Below are positions 27,208 through 36,939 of a stretch of DNA of 64,000 nucleotides, in pieces. The notes under the pieces are model-generated. The model saw only the letters and a list, made by a program, of their open reading frames with translations. It made no database searches and was not told the origin of the DNA. This DNA is from Desulfogranum marinum (GTDB lineage: Bacteria > Desulfobacterota > Desulfobulbia > Desulfobulbales > Desulfobulbaceae): the NCBI RefSeq assembly GCF_016918565.1, contig NZ_JAFFQD010000017.1:1-64000 (forward strand), in the 5' to 3' direction. The position numbers and the translations under genes are program-made. Within the stretch, counting starts at the first letter, position 1, and each line of letters starts with the position of its first letter.

Positions 27208-28389
27208 TTATTCTTCCCAGAATGGAGACATCTTGCGCAGATTTTCGATGATTGCAGGCATTTTTTCCAGTACAAAATCTACGTCTTCCTCGGTGTTGTA
27301 TACGGAAAGACTGAAGCGGATCGATCCATGCGCCGCTGTAAACGGTACGCCCATTGCGCGCAATACATGGGAAGGTTCAAGTGAACCTGAGGTACAAGCG
27401 GACCCGGAGGATGCACAAATATTGTACTGGTTCATATGGAGCAGGATGGCCTCCCCCTCTACATACTCGAAACTGATGTTTGAGGTGTTGGGCAGTCGGT
27501 TTTCTTTATGACCATTTAAGAGGGATTTCGGCACAGAGGAAAGTAATCCCTGCTCGAGTTTGTCTCGCAACGCTCGTACCCTGGTGTTTTCGTCGGTCAA
27601 GCTTGCTGCAGCAAGATCGCAGGCCTTACCAAGACCGATGATCGAGGCCACGTTTTCGGTACCACCCCGACGACCATGTTCCTGGTGTCCACCATTGAGA
27701 AAGGGGATAAATGGAGTTCCTTTGGCTATATACAGAACGCCGACACCTTTAGGCGCATGCAGTTTATGTCCTGACAAGGAGAGGAAATCAATGTCGGTTT
27801 CCTGTAGGTTCATGGGGATTTTACCAACCGCCTGCACACCATCTGTGTGAAAAAGAATCCCACGTTCCTTTGCTATCTTGGCCATTTCTTCCACCGGAAA
27901 AATGACACCGGTTTCATTGTTGGCCCACATGACGCTGACAATGGCAGTGTCCTCTGAAAGACTTGCTTTATACTCTTCCATATCGAGAGTGCCGTCAGCT
28001 TTGACCTTGAGCCAAGTAACCCTGTGTTTGTGACCTGTTAAATTGTCCAGGTTCTCGCACAGGCTCTTGACCGCCGGGTGTTCGACTCTGGTGGTCACTA
28101 TGTGTCGTTTATCAGGATAAGTTTGCAGGGCGGAGAGTATTGCCGTTGAATCGCTTTCTGTACCACAACTGGTAAAGACAACTTCACTTGCATCGGCACC
28201 AAGGAGGTCGGCAACGGAACCGCGCGCCTGCTCAACAGCCTGGCCTACCTGCCCGCCAAAGGTATGCATGGAAGAGGGATTGCCATAGTAGTCGGTAAGA
28301 AACGGCATCATGGCATCAACCACTTCCGGTGCAACTCGAGTGGTTGCGTTGTTATCCATATAAATGACGTTGTCGGGATTGCACTGCAT
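27208..28389 (-). CDS. nifS: cysteine desulfurase NifS
   Basis: This 393-residue PLP enzyme takes sulfur from cysteine for Fe-S cluster assembly. K209 in LSLSGHKLHAPKG is the PLP lysine, HTDGVQAVGK binds the cofactor, and C332 in ASSGSACTSGSLEPSHVLRAMG is the persulfide cysteine; that loop matches the NifS/IscS type. Its ATG overlaps the nifU stop (TAATG), so the pair is coupled. With no nif structural genes nearby, it is probably the general Fe-S assembly system of an anaerobe. Confidence 0.94.
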   Translation of the reverse strand: MQCNPDNVIYMDNNATTRVAPEVVDAMMPFLTDYYGNPSSMHTFGGQVGQAVEQARGSVADLLGADASEVVFTSCGTESDSTAILSALQTYPDKRHIVTTRVEHPAVKSLCENLDNLTGHKHRVTWLKVKADGTLDMEEYKASLSEDTAIVSVMWANNETGVIFPVEEMAKIAKERGILFHTDGVQAVGKIPMNLQETDIDFLSLSGHKLHAPKGVGVLYIAKGTPFIPFLNGGHQEHGRRGGTENVASIIGLGKACDLAAASLTDENTRVRALRDKLEQGLLSSVPKSLLNGHKENRLPNTSNISFEYVEGEAILLHMNQYNICASSGSACTSGSLEPSHVLRAMGVPFTAAHGSIRFSLSVYNTEEDVDFVLEKMPAIIENLRKMSPFWEE

Positions 28390-29225
28390 TATTTTTCCTC
28401 CTCTACTATAAGCGTGTCGAGAACCTGCTCACGCAGTTTTTTCTCAACATATTCTTTGAGCGTGGTCTGTGATGAATGACAACCTGAACACGCTCCGCGT
28501 AGAGAAACTGTGACAAAATCACCATCAACATCTATAAGTTCTATGTTGCCGCCATCTTTTTTCAGGGTCGGCTTTATTTCTCTTTCCAACACCTCTTCAA
28601 TCTTCTTGATTTTTTGGAGAGTGGTCATTCGTTTTTGCTGTGCAGGTTCCGCTGCGGACACTGGCAGATCTTCCACTGTCTTTGCTAAAAGAGAGCGCAG
28701 GGAGTCTTCACACTTGCCACAGCCGCCACCCGCTTTAGTAAAGTTGGTAATTTCTTCCACTGAGCGCAGATTGTTTTCTTTCACTGCACGAATGATTTCC
28801 AGGTCTGTGACGCCGAAACAATCACAGACCACCTCACCCTGTGCCATGGGGAGGATGGCCCCGGTGTAGTCTGCAATGGCTGCTTCCAATGCCTCTCGGC
28901 CCATGACAGAGCAGTGCATTTTTTCTTTTGGCAGTCCGCCAAGGGCCTGGGCGATATCATCGTTGGTTATGCGCTTGGCTTCTTCAAGCGGCATCCCTAT
29001 GAGCATTTCGGTGAGTACTGAAGAGCTGGCAATGGCTGATGCACAACCAAAGGTCTTGAATTTTGCATCGGTGATGATATCGTTTTCGTCGATTTTAATC
29101 GTTAATTTGAGCGCATCCCCGCATGCCAGAGAACCGACATTGCCAACGCCATCTGCGCCTTTAACCTCTCCGACATTTTTAGGGTTAATGAAGTGTTCCT
29201 GGACTTTATCCGTATATTCCCACAT
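28389..29225 (-). CDS. nifU: Fe-S scaffold NifU (three-domain form)
   Basis: This 278-residue scaffold has all three NifU domains: an IscU-like N-domain (FINPKNVGEVKGADGVGNVGSLACGD, FGCASAIASSS, MHCSVMG), a central Bfd-type [2Fe-2S] domain (VCDCFG ... GGGCGKC, about 130-175) and a C-terminal Nfu domain with GACSGCHSSQTTL. ATG 29225 begins the conserved WEYTDKVQEHFINPKN. It is first in nifU-nifS-thyX. Confidence 0.94.
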   Translation of the reverse strand: MWEYTDKVQEHFINPKNVGEVKGADGVGNVGSLACGDALKLTIKIDENDIITDAKFKTFGCASAIASSSVLTEMLIGMPLEEAKRITNDDIAQALGGLPKEKMHCSVMGREALEAAIADYTGAILPMAQGEVVCDCFGVTDLEIIRAVKENNLRSVEEITNFTKAGGGCGKCEDSLRSLLAKTVEDLPVSAAEPAQQKRMTTLQKIKKIEEVLEREIKPTLKKDGGNIELIDVDGDFVTVSLRGACSGCHSSQTTLKEYVEKKLREQVLDTLIVEEEK

Positions 29226-29337
29226 AGTGTAGATCTCTAAGTTGTTGTTTTTATGTCGAACAAAAGAGGTGTGACGAGAGGGCGTTAACCCGAAATCCAT
29301 CATGATAACGTCTTTTGCGCAGTATTTCCGCTTAACT

Positions 29338-31098
29338 CTATGGCAGGAGTCCTATTTCGGCAAGCATTGAATGTGCACTTTTTGTAAGTAGGGCAGTTTC
29401 TTGAGCATCTCTGGCCTCGACATAAAATCGGACCTTGGGTTCCGTCCCGGAAGGGCGGATCATTATCCAGGAACCATCCTCAAGAATCATTTTTCGCCCG
29501 TCTATATCAATCACTTGTTCAATTCTTTTCGGATGCCCGCCGATCATGATATTTTCATTGCGTTGGTATTTTTCCAGTTGCTGCAGTGTGTCTAGCAGCT
29601 GTTGACCGCTTTGGCCAACGACTATGCCATCTCGGTCCGGATAATAATATCCAAAAGTGTCCTCTATCCGGCGCAGATATTGACCCAAAGAAATGCCAAG
29701 GGTGAGTACCATGTCTATTGCCAGTATCAGGCCGATAAAGGCATCTTTTTCCGGGGTGTGGCCAATAATGGAAATACCGTCGGATTCTTCAAAAAAGACA
29801 AGTGCTTTTCCCATGACAGGTTTAAATTCTTTAAACCCGACCCTGGGTTCAAAAATCTCTTCTCCAAGTTGGGTGGCAATACCATTGGCCAGGTTGCTGG
29901 TGGCAACAGTCTTGGCCACCATCCCTTTTTTGTGTTTGACCTCATGTATAAAGTGATAAGCCATTGCACCGAATTGATTCATGGAAATCTCAACATCACC
30001 GTCGGTGAAGCGAATGCGATCTCCGTCCGGATCAATGATAGCGCCAATCTTTAAGGGGGCTTGTTGCGCGTTGAGAGCGGCAAGAACCGGTTGCATGTTG
30101 GCAGAAGATGGCTCCGGAGCGATGCCGTCAAAGGTCGGGTCAGGAGTATTGCGAAGCAAGACCAGCCTTTCGGGTGGAGGATCGCCGAGAAGTCTGGATA
30201 TATAGTCTCGTGATGCCCCATGTACGGGATCGACACAGACGACTACGTCCTCACGAGCGGCAAAATCGGCCAAGAGTCGGCTGTATGCTATGCCATGCTG
30301 ATTTTCGTTTTGCCGGACCAGTTGCTGCCAGCTGCGCAGGGCATCTTCCGTTTCAATACCTGTGAGTTCTGCCAGCGGAGTCTGCAGGTAAATGGTTGCC
30401 GGTAAATATGGATTGGTACCTGCCGCTAGGTATTGCCTGGCCGTGGTTGTGATGGTATCTGTAAGTATGGCAGCAGCAGGGCCTGCATCAGCAGCATTGA
30501 ATTTAAAACCACCGTACTGCATCGGGTTATGGCTGGGGGTCAGATTGATGGAGAATGCAGCCTGGTGCTGGAGGACGGAAGCGGAAAGTGCGCCGGTGGT
30601 GGATTCCCCTGCATAGAAAACCTTAACTTTGTTTGCGGTCAGCACGTTGGCCACGGCCAGGGCAAGGAGGTTGCCGCCAAATCGGTTGTCAAAGCCAAGA
30701 ACACAGCCGCGCTGCTGCATGGTCGCAAAATCGATATTTCCCAGAGCGTTGAATATGTGGGGATTCTCTTTTCCCTCTTTATACAGGTTTAAGATAGCAC
30801 AGGTCACTGTGGCCACAGACGTTAGAAAGATATCTTTGCCAAGTATACCCCGCCAACCTGAAGTGCCGAATTTTACCTCGCTTACCGGAAGAGCCGTGTT
30901 GGTGAGTAGTTCGTCTTCAAGCAGTGTATAGACCACATTGACTTCGGCTTGCCAGAAGGCCTTGTCGTCCTCGTTTCTTGCAGTCTTTCTGTGCTGGATC
31001 AATTCACTGAGCGTCGCAAAATAGTCGCTGACCGCATGATTGTCGGGGGTGATATAACGCTCTGTAATGGCGGCTGCTTGCTCCTTGTTGCTCATCAT
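29338..31098 (-). CDS. phosphoglucomutase/phosphomannomutase family protein
   Basis: The roughly 586-residue alpha-D-phosphohexomutase interconverts hexose 1- and 6-phosphates. KFGTSGWRG opens the fold, the active-site serine loop is TPSHNPMQYGGFKFN (TPSHNP in place of the usual TASHNP), DPDGDRIRF binds Mg, EESDGISI reads the sugar and RPSGTEPKVRFYVEA holds the phosphate. Because it is longer than most bacterial enzymes and has no UDP-sugar partner nearby, the substrate stays open. ATG 31098 has AGAGG about 8 bp upstream; an earlier ATG at 31191 lacks one. Confidence 0.88.
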   Translation of the reverse strand: MMSNKEQAAAITERYITPDNHAVSDYFATLSELIQHRKTARNEDDKAFWQAEVNVVYTLLEDELLTNTALPVSEVKFGTSGWRGILGKDIFLTSVATVTCAILNLYKEGKENPHIFNALGNIDFATMQQRGCVLGFDNRFGGNLLALAVANVLTANKVKVFYAGESTTGALSASVLQHQAAFSINLTPSHNPMQYGGFKFNAADAGPAAAILTDTITTTARQYLAAGTNPYLPATIYLQTPLAELTGIETEDALRSWQQLVRQNENQHGIAYSRLLADFAAREDVVVCVDPVHGASRDYISRLLGDPPPERLVLLRNTPDPTFDGIAPEPSSANMQPVLAALNAQQAPLKIGAIIDPDGDRIRFTDGDVEISMNQFGAMAYHFIHEVKHKKGMVAKTVATSNLANGIATQLGEEIFEPRVGFKEFKPVMGKALVFFEESDGISIIGHTPEKDAFIGLILAIDMVLTLGISLGQYLRRIEDTFGYYYPDRDGIVVGQSGQQLLDTLQQLEKYQRNENIMIGGHPKRIEQVIDIDGRKMILEDGSWIMIRPSGTEPKVRFYVEARDAQETALLTKSAHSMLAEIGLLP

Positions 31099-31296
31099 GT
31101 CAATACCTCTTTGAATCTGGTGTTGATCAGCATTTAAGTCGAGTATTTTGATCGTATTTGTGCTATCGAGATTGGAAGTATAATGCTTCACCGGAGGATT
31201 GGCAACATATCGGTTGTCGCCCCCTCTGGAGCAGGCGAATTTTGATTTTTTTTCGCATCTGACAAAATATCAATTGCTCCTTTGTATTCATCGTAT

Positions 31297-31325
31297 TTGA
31301 CAGAATGAAAAGTGGTTTGTTAGGT
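31297..31325 (+). promoter_or_regulatory. candidate promoter of ppsA
   Basis: A perfect TTGACA at 31297-31302 is followed after 17 bp by TTAGGT, a weak -10 element. It lies about 55 bp before the ppsA start. Confidence 0.35.
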
Positions 31326-31379
31326 ATTGTTGTAAAATAGATGGAAGATGCGGTGAGACATAATGAAGTGAGGGAAAAA

Positions 31380-33830
31380 ATGGAAAAGGTAAATGAGAAG
31401 GAACTCATTCTCTGGTTTGATGAAATAGGGATCAATGATGTAGCCATGGTTGGCGGCAAAAATGCGTCCCTTGGTGAAATGTACCGCAATCTTGATGCAA
31501 AGGGGGTGGTGGTGCCCAATGGGTATGCTATCACAGCCTATGCCTATCAGCACTTGCTGAAAGATGCGGGACTTGAAGCTGCCATCAGAGAGACACTTGC
31601 AGATCTCGACACCCACGATTTACATAACCTGCAGGAGCGTGGGGCAAAGGTACGGGATATTATCCGTAATGCGGCTTTTCCCGATGATTTACGCGAGGCC
31701 ATTATTGCCGCGTATCGGAAGATGGAAGACCAATATGGTAAAGATGTCGATGTGGCGGTACGTTCGTCTGCAACCGCTGAGGATTTGCCGGATGCTTCTT
31801 TTGCCGGTCAGCAGGATACCTATCTTAATATTCGAGGGCCAGAGGCACTTATCGATGCCTGTAAACGGTGTTTTGCCTCCCTCTTTACCAATCGAGCCAT
31901 TTCCTACCGCCATGATAAAGGCTTCAGCCAATTTGATGTGTATCTTTCCATTGTGGTTCAGAAAATGGTGCGCTCTGACTCAGCCTCTTCCGGGGTTTTA
32001 TTTTCAATTGATACGGAATCGGGTTTCAAGGACGCCGTCTTTTTGACCGCTGCCTGGGGACTTGGAGAAAATGTGGTTCAGGGAGCCGTGAACCCTGATG
32101 AATATTATGTGTTTAAGCCGACGCTCAAGCAGGGAAAACGGCCCATTGTCGGTAAGCGGGTTGGTACCAAAGAAATCAAAATGATCTACAATCCCGACCC
32201 TGATGCTGAAGAGTCGGTTGTCAATGTGGATACGACTGCCCAGGAAAGAGGGAGTTATGTACTAAGTGATGACGAGATACTGCAGCTGTCCCGTTGGGCA
32301 TGCATCATTGAGGAGCACTATGGGCATGCCATGGATATTGAATGGGCTAAGGATGGTGATGGCGAAACCGTTGGGACCGGTGGCCTGTTTATTGTTCAGG
32401 CCCGTCCAGAGACTGTACATTCACAGACAAATAAAAAGGTTTTGGAAACCTATCTCCTCAAAGAGAAGGGACCTGTTTTAACCCGTGGCCAGGCGGTCGG
32501 CGCCAAGATCGGCAAAGGAAAAACACGAATCCTGCATGACGTGAGTCAGATGCATGATTTTGAGGCAGGTGAAATTCTGGTTACAGACATGACCGATCCG
32601 GACTGGGAACCGATCATGAAAATCGCCAGTGCCATTGTCACCAATCGTGGTGGTCGTACCTGTCATGCTGCCATTATTTCCAGAGAGCTGGGCATCCCCT
32701 GCGTTATCGGCACAGAAGACGGCACAGAGGTGATTAAGGATGGTCAGGAGGTGACTGCCTCCTGTGCAGAAGGAGAGACCGGGTATATTTACGATGGGCT
32801 GTTGGATTTCAGCATAGAAACACTGGATTTGGACAATATTCCTGCGACCCGGACCAAAGTAATGATGAACGTAGGGTTGCCTGAAAAAGCCTTTGTCGAG
32901 GGACAGATTCCCAATGAAGGGGTGGGGCTGGCTCGTGAGGAGTTCATTATTAATTCCCATATAGGTATCCATCCGCTGGCACTCTATAATTATGAGGAGT
33001 TATGTGAAGAGGGCAAGGATGATGACGAAATATGGGATGTGATCGAGGATATCAACTACAAAACCAGTGCCTATCCTGATGATAAACGCCAATATTTTAT
33101 TGATAAACTGGCAGAAGGGGTTGGCAGAATTGCAGCCGGATTCTATCCAAGAGATGTTATTGTTCGGCTTTCTGATTTTAAATCCAATGAATATGCCAAT
33201 TTGATCGGTGGTTATCTGTATGAGCCGGAGGAGTCAAATCCCATGATCGGCTGGCGCGGAGCCTCCCGCTATTATGACTCCAGGTACAAAGTTGCCTTTG
33301 AACTTGAATGCAAGGCGCTGCTCAAGGCAAGAAATGATATGGGGCTTGATAATATTAAGCTGATGGTTCCCTTCTGTCGAACCCCTGAAGAGGGGAGACG
33401 GGTGATTGAAGTGATGCGCGAGTTCGGACTTGTGCAGGGTGAGAACGGGCTTGAGGTGTATGTGATGTGCGAAATTCCATCCAATGTCATTTCCGCCGAC
33501 GCCTTTGCCGATGTCTTTGACGGATTTTCCATAGGCTCCAATGATTTAACCCAGTTAACCCTTGGCCTGGACCGTGATTCCGATCTGGTCTCGCACATCT
33601 ATGATGAACGTAATGAGGCGGTCAAGGATATGATCAAAATGGTGATCAAGACTGCAAAACGACGGGGGAAAAAGATCGGTATCTGTGGTCAGGGGCCTTC
33701 AGATTTTCCCGATTTTGCAACCTTTCTGGTTGAGCAGGGGATCGACTCCATCAGTCTGGTGTCGGATACCGTTGTTAAGACCAGGCTGGAAATTGCCAAA
33801 AAAGAAAAGGAAATGGGTATAGCGCCTTAA
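31380..33830 (+). CDS. ppsA: phosphoenolpyruvate synthase
   Basis: This 816-residue enzyme makes PEP from pyruvate, ATP and water for gluconeogenesis. Domains are in the usual order: the ATP-grasp start (VGGKNASLGEMYRNL; VRSSATAEDLPDASFAGQQDTYLN), the swivelling phospho-His domain with GGRTCHAAIISRELGIPC, and the PEP-binding barrel ending with MCEIPSNVISADAFADVFDGFSIGSNDLTQLTLGLDRDS and ICGQGPSDFPDFATFL. ATG 31380 has GTGAGGG 6 bp upstream; an in-frame start at 31341 is less likely. A mobile-element-like repeat begins 16 bp after its stop. Confidence 0.95.
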   Translation: MEKVNEKELILWFDEIGINDVAMVGGKNASLGEMYRNLDAKGVVVPNGYAITAYAYQHLLKDAGLEAAIRETLADLDTHDLHNLQERGAKVRDIIRNAAFPDDLREAIIAAYRKMEDQYGKDVDVAVRSSATAEDLPDASFAGQQDTYLNIRGPEALIDACKRCFASLFTNRAISYRHDKGFSQFDVYLSIVVQKMVRSDSASSGVLFSIDTESGFKDAVFLTAAWGLGENVVQGAVNPDEYYVFKPTLKQGKRPIVGKRVGTKEIKMIYNPDPDAEESVVNVDTTAQERGSYVLSDDEILQLSRWACIIEEHYGHAMDIEWAKDGDGETVGTGGLFIVQARPETVHSQTNKKVLETYLLKEKGPVLTRGQAVGAKIGKGKTRILHDVSQMHDFEAGEILVTDMTDPDWEPIMKIASAIVTNRGGRTCHAAIISRELGIPCVIGTEDGTEVIKDGQEVTASCAEGETGYIYDGLLDFSIETLDLDNIPATRTKVMMNVGLPEKAFVEGQIPNEGVGLAREEFIINSHIGIHPLALYNYEELCEEGKDDDEIWDVIEDINYKTSAYPDDKRQYFIDKLAEGVGRIAAGFYPRDVIVRLSDFKSNEYANLIGGYLYEPEESNPMIGWRGASRYYDSRYKVAFELECKALLKARNDMGLDNIKLMVPFCRTPEEGRRVIEVMREFGLVQGENGLEVYVMCEIPSNVISADAFADVFDGFSIGSNDLTQLTLGLDRDSDLVSHIYDERNEAVKDMIKMVIKTAKRRGKKIGICGQGPSDFPDFATFLVEQGIDSISLVSDTVVKTRLEIAKKEKEMGIAP

Positions 33831-33845
33831 GCAAAGAGTGCAGAG

Positions 33846-34083
33846 CTAGCCCGAATTTCTCATGAGTTTTTTGGTTTTCGACTTAAGCTTTTGATATTTA
33901 TAGAAAATACGGTAGTGCTAAAAAAACAGACTGTTTTTTCGTCGATAATCAAAAAACTCACCCTCCGGGTCAGCGGATTTTTCCGCAGACTCTTTGTTGC
34001 AGGCCATTTGCGGTAGCTTACTACAGCTGCGTGTCCTGCGCCTCGATCTGCGAAAAACTTCACTGATGAGAAATCCGGGCTAG
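33846..34083. mobile_element. MITE-like element, copy 1 (after ppsA)
   Basis: This 238-bp element is bounded by near-perfect inverted repeats: CTAGCCCGAATTTCTCATGA at the left and the reverse of CTAGCCCGGATTTCTCATCA at the right. It encodes no protein. Its interior (ACAGACTGTTTTTTCG, ATCAAAAAACTC, CCGCAGACTCTTTGTTGCA, TTTGCGGTAGCTTACTA) is recognisably shared with the copy at 52546-52813. It begins 16 bp after ppsA stops and ends 16 bp before a terminator. Confidence 0.75.
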
Positions 34084-34091
34084 TGAACACT

Positions 34092-34130
34092 AAAAAAAAG
34101 CCCCGGTCAATGACCGGGGCTTTTTTTGTG
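34092..34130. terminator. bidirectional terminator between ppsA and the Trm112-like gene
   Basis: GCCCCGGTC (34100-34108) and GACCGGGGC (34112-34120) form a 9-bp GC-rich stem with A tract before and T tract after (34092-34099, 34121-34127). It can serve both ppsA on the plus strand and the small gene on the minus strand. Confidence 0.92.
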
Positions 34131-34161
34131 CACTGAGAAGGAATGACCTGCCGGAAGTTTG

Positions 34162-34338
34162 TCAGTTGTCTTCTTCAAGGGGAGTCGCTTCATCAATCAA
34201 CATGATCGGAATATCATCTTTAACAGGGTAGGCCAGTTTGCAGTTGCGGCAGATGAGACTGCTGTGTTCTTCATCACTTTCTACAGGTCCCTTGCACTTG
34301 GGGCAGGCCAGTATGTCGAGTAGTTCTTTTTTTATCAT
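34162..34338 (-). CDS. Trm112-family zinc-ribbon protein (YcaR/UPF0434)
   Basis: This 58-residue protein reads MIKKELLDILACPKCKG, then SSLICRNCKLAYPVKDDIPIML. The two CxxC pairs form the zinc ribbon of the Trm112/YcaR family. The eukaryotic relative activates methyltransferases; the bacterial role is poorly defined. Family length is normally about 60 residues. It ends 32 bp before the shared terminator and lies downstream of the hdr cluster on the same strand. Confidence 0.88.
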   Translation of the reverse strand: MIKKELLDILACPKCKGPVESDEEHSSLICRNCKLAYPVKDDIPIMLIDEATPLEEDN

Positions 34339-34404
34339 TTGAGTGTCGTGTCGTTTGAGAGGAGTCTGTTTGCACTCTGCCTGTCTTTGTTATGGGCAGT
34401 AGTC

Positions 34405-34473
34405 AAAAAAGGCAACGAGCCTGGTTTGCCACAGTCAATACAACGAATATACATCTTTTATTGACTGTGGCAA
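34405..34473 (-). terminator. hairpins after hdrA, one terminator-like
   Basis: Just after the hdrA stop (minus strand) a perfect 15-bp inverted repeat, TTGCCACAGTCAATA at 34426-34440 with TATTGACTGTGGCAA at 34459-34473, encloses 18 nt. Its distal arm also belongs to a second hairpin, GGCAA...TTGCC (34430-34411), that runs into TTTTTT at 34410-34405. The two folds exclude each other. A terminator or 3'-end stabiliser of the hdr transcript is likely. Confidence 0.5.
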
Positions 34474-34488
34474 TGTTTTCAAGCAGGC

Positions 34489-36918
34489 CTACAGTTTGGT
34501 TAGCAGTTCTATGGTGTCTGCTATCTCTTCGGCTGAGACACTTTTTCTCAACGCCTCCATGTCCTTCATCTTGTCGGCAAAACGAATTCCTTCGGCCGCG
34601 CTGATCCATTCCAGTTGCAACCTTTCCGGGCGGATGCCAAGTCGTACCATTTTTTTGTGCAGTTTCGCCACCCGTTTTTCGGTCCAGTGATTGGCATCGA
34701 TATAGTGGCAGTCGCCTATGTGGCAGCCGCTCACAAGCACCACCGGTGCTCCGCCGCGAAATCCTTCCCATATGAATTTCTCATCCACCCTGCCCGAACA
34801 CATGACTCTTACCAGGTGGGCGTTGGCTGGATACTGCAACCTCGATACGCCGGCATAATCGGCTCCTGCATAGGAGCACCAGTTACAGGCAAAGACCAAT
34901 ATTTTGGTTTCCGGTTCTGTGGTAAGCATGGCATCGACCTGGCCGAGAATCTGCTGGTCGGTGTAATGATTCATGATGATCGCATCAAAGTGGCATTCAG
35001 CTGCACAGGTTCCGCAACCAGCACACGCTGCGGAATTGACCTCTGCCGGTTTTTTATTTTTTACATCAACCGAAATGGCATTGTAGGGACATACCTCTGC
35101 GCACTTGCCACAGGCCTTGCATTTCTCAGCGATAATCTCCGAGGTGATCGGTTCAGAGCTTATTTCTCCCTTATGCATCAGGCGGACAGCTCTGACAGCA
35201 GCTGCTGAAGCCTGGGTGACGCTTTCCTTGATGTCTTTTGGCCCTTCGGCGCATCCTGCATAAAAGATACCGCGGGTTGCGGCATCCACCGGTTGCAGCT
35301 TGGGATGGGCTTCCAGGTAAAAACCATCAGGGGTCAGCTGTAGTCCCATAATCTCCTGCAGGCGTTGGGTACTAGGCGCTGGTTTTACGCCTAAGGCAAG
35401 CACCAGCATGTCCAGTTCATGGAATTCCAGCTTACCAGTGGCGGAGTTCTCAACCGCAACCCGCATGGTATTCTCTGCTGTTTCTTCAAGAGAACCAGGC
35501 AATCCGCGGATGTACTTGACTCCCAGCCTACGGCTTCTCGTATACAGGTCTTCAAATCCTTTACCAAAGGCACGGATATCAATATAGAACACCTTTACTT
35601 CCATGTCCGGATAATGCTCTTTGAGCACCAGTGTGGATTTGATGGTGTTCATGCAACAGATGTTGGAACAGTATTGCTCCCCTTTTCTGAGTGACCTGGA
35701 ACCAACGCACTGAATAAAACCGACCGATTTCGGTTTTTTTCTGTCTGTCGGTCGAATCAGGGACCCTTTTGATGGTCCTCCGGCGTTGACCAATCGCTCG
35801 AACTCAAGACTGGTCAGTACGTTTTCAAATCGGGTATACCCGTACTCGTCCAGTTCGGTGGGATCATATGGCTCCAGCCCTGTTGCTACAATAATAGAGC
35901 CTACCTGCTCTGTAATCTCTTCGTCCGACATATGGAAATTGATACATTTTTTATCGCATGCATCGACACATTTTGAGCAGACCGCCGGGTTATGTCCTAA
36001 ACACTCATTGATATTGATGAGATAAGAGGAAGGGACAGCCTGGGGAAACGGACTGTAAATGGCCTTGCGCGAGGCAAGTCCCATATTAAATTCATCCGGA
36101 CGAACCACAGGACAAACCGTGGCGCAATCGCCGCAGGAAGTACAGGCAGTTTCGTCAACATATTTTGCCTTTTTGATAATTTTAACGTCAAAATTACCGA
36201 CATAGCCTTTCACGTCCACGACCTCACTTAAGGTCAGGAGCTTTATTCGTGGATGCCGACCGGCATCCGTCATCTTAGGACCGAGTATTCAAATCGAGCA
36301 GTCCATGGTTGGAAAGGTTTTATCCAACCGGGCCATCATGCCGCCAATGGAGGGTTGTTTTTCCACCAGGGTGACGTCATATCCGCAATCTGCAAGATCA
36401 AGGGCGGCCTGGATTCCGGCAATACCGCCGCCAATGACCAATGTCTTTTTGATCAGCGGCAGCGTCTCTTCGGTCAATGGATCAAGGTGGCGTACTCTGG
36501 AAACAGCCATATCTACAAGGGTCTCTGCCTTGCGGGTGGCGTTTTCAATATCGTTCATGTGCACCCAGGAGCACTGCTCCCGCAGGTTGGCCATCTCCAT
36601 CATGTAGGGATTGAGGCCTGCATCCTGCACCATCTGCTTGAAGGTCGGTTCATGCAGCCGTGGAGAGCAGGATGCGATTACAACCCGGTTCAGCTGGTTG
36701 TCGATAATATCCTGTTTTATTTCCTGCTGGCCTGGTTCTGAGCAGGCGTAGGTAATGTCTTTGGACAAAACAACATCATTGGCTGTAGAGGCTGATTCTG
36801 CCACCTGCGGGCAGTTAACAGATTGGGCTATATTTAGACCGCAATGACAGACATAGACGCCGATGCGGGGCGCAGCTTCGTCTCCTGCGGATCTTTGTCG
36901 GGAATTGGTTGGGGTCAT
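34489..36918 (-). CDS. hdrA: HdrA-MvhD fusion, selenocysteine-containing heterodisulfide reductase subunit A
   Basis: Read through an in-frame TGA (36289-36291, codon 210) this is an 809-residue FAD and multi-Fe-S protein. The FAD-binding TLVIGGGIAGIQAALDLADCGYDVTLVEK (about 157-185) leads to [26 protein letters not shown], where most HdrA proteins have Cys and some methanogen HdrA proteins Sec. Next come CTSCGDCATVCP, CSKCVDACDKKC, and two ferredoxin clusters (CKACGKCAEVCP, CAGCGTCAAECH). The last about 140 residues are an MvhD domain (LVFACNWCSYAGADYAG). HdrA is the flavin electron-bifurcating subunit of Hdr complexes. It follows the HdrC/B fusion by 21 bp. Two separate proteins or a pseudogene are unlikely because frame and motif continue across the TGA. 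Confidence 0.88.
36251..36291 (-). promoter_or_regulatory. SECIS-like element of hdrA
   Basis: Twenty nt after the UGA, GGATGCC-GGTC-GGCATCC (36268-36251) forms a perfect 7-bp stem with a GGUC apical loop, the loop sequence of bacterial SECIS elements. The UGA-to-loop distance (27 nt) is longer than in fdhF but within the range described for bacterial SECIS. Confidence 0.7.
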
Positions 36919-36939
36919 GGGAATTCTCCGCTGATATGA

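Noticed and set aside
36273-36291. HdrA as two genes or a nonsense-mutated pseudogene
   Set aside because: The TGA replaces a motif Cys, the frame is continuous, the hairpin fits SECIS and no other damage is seen.
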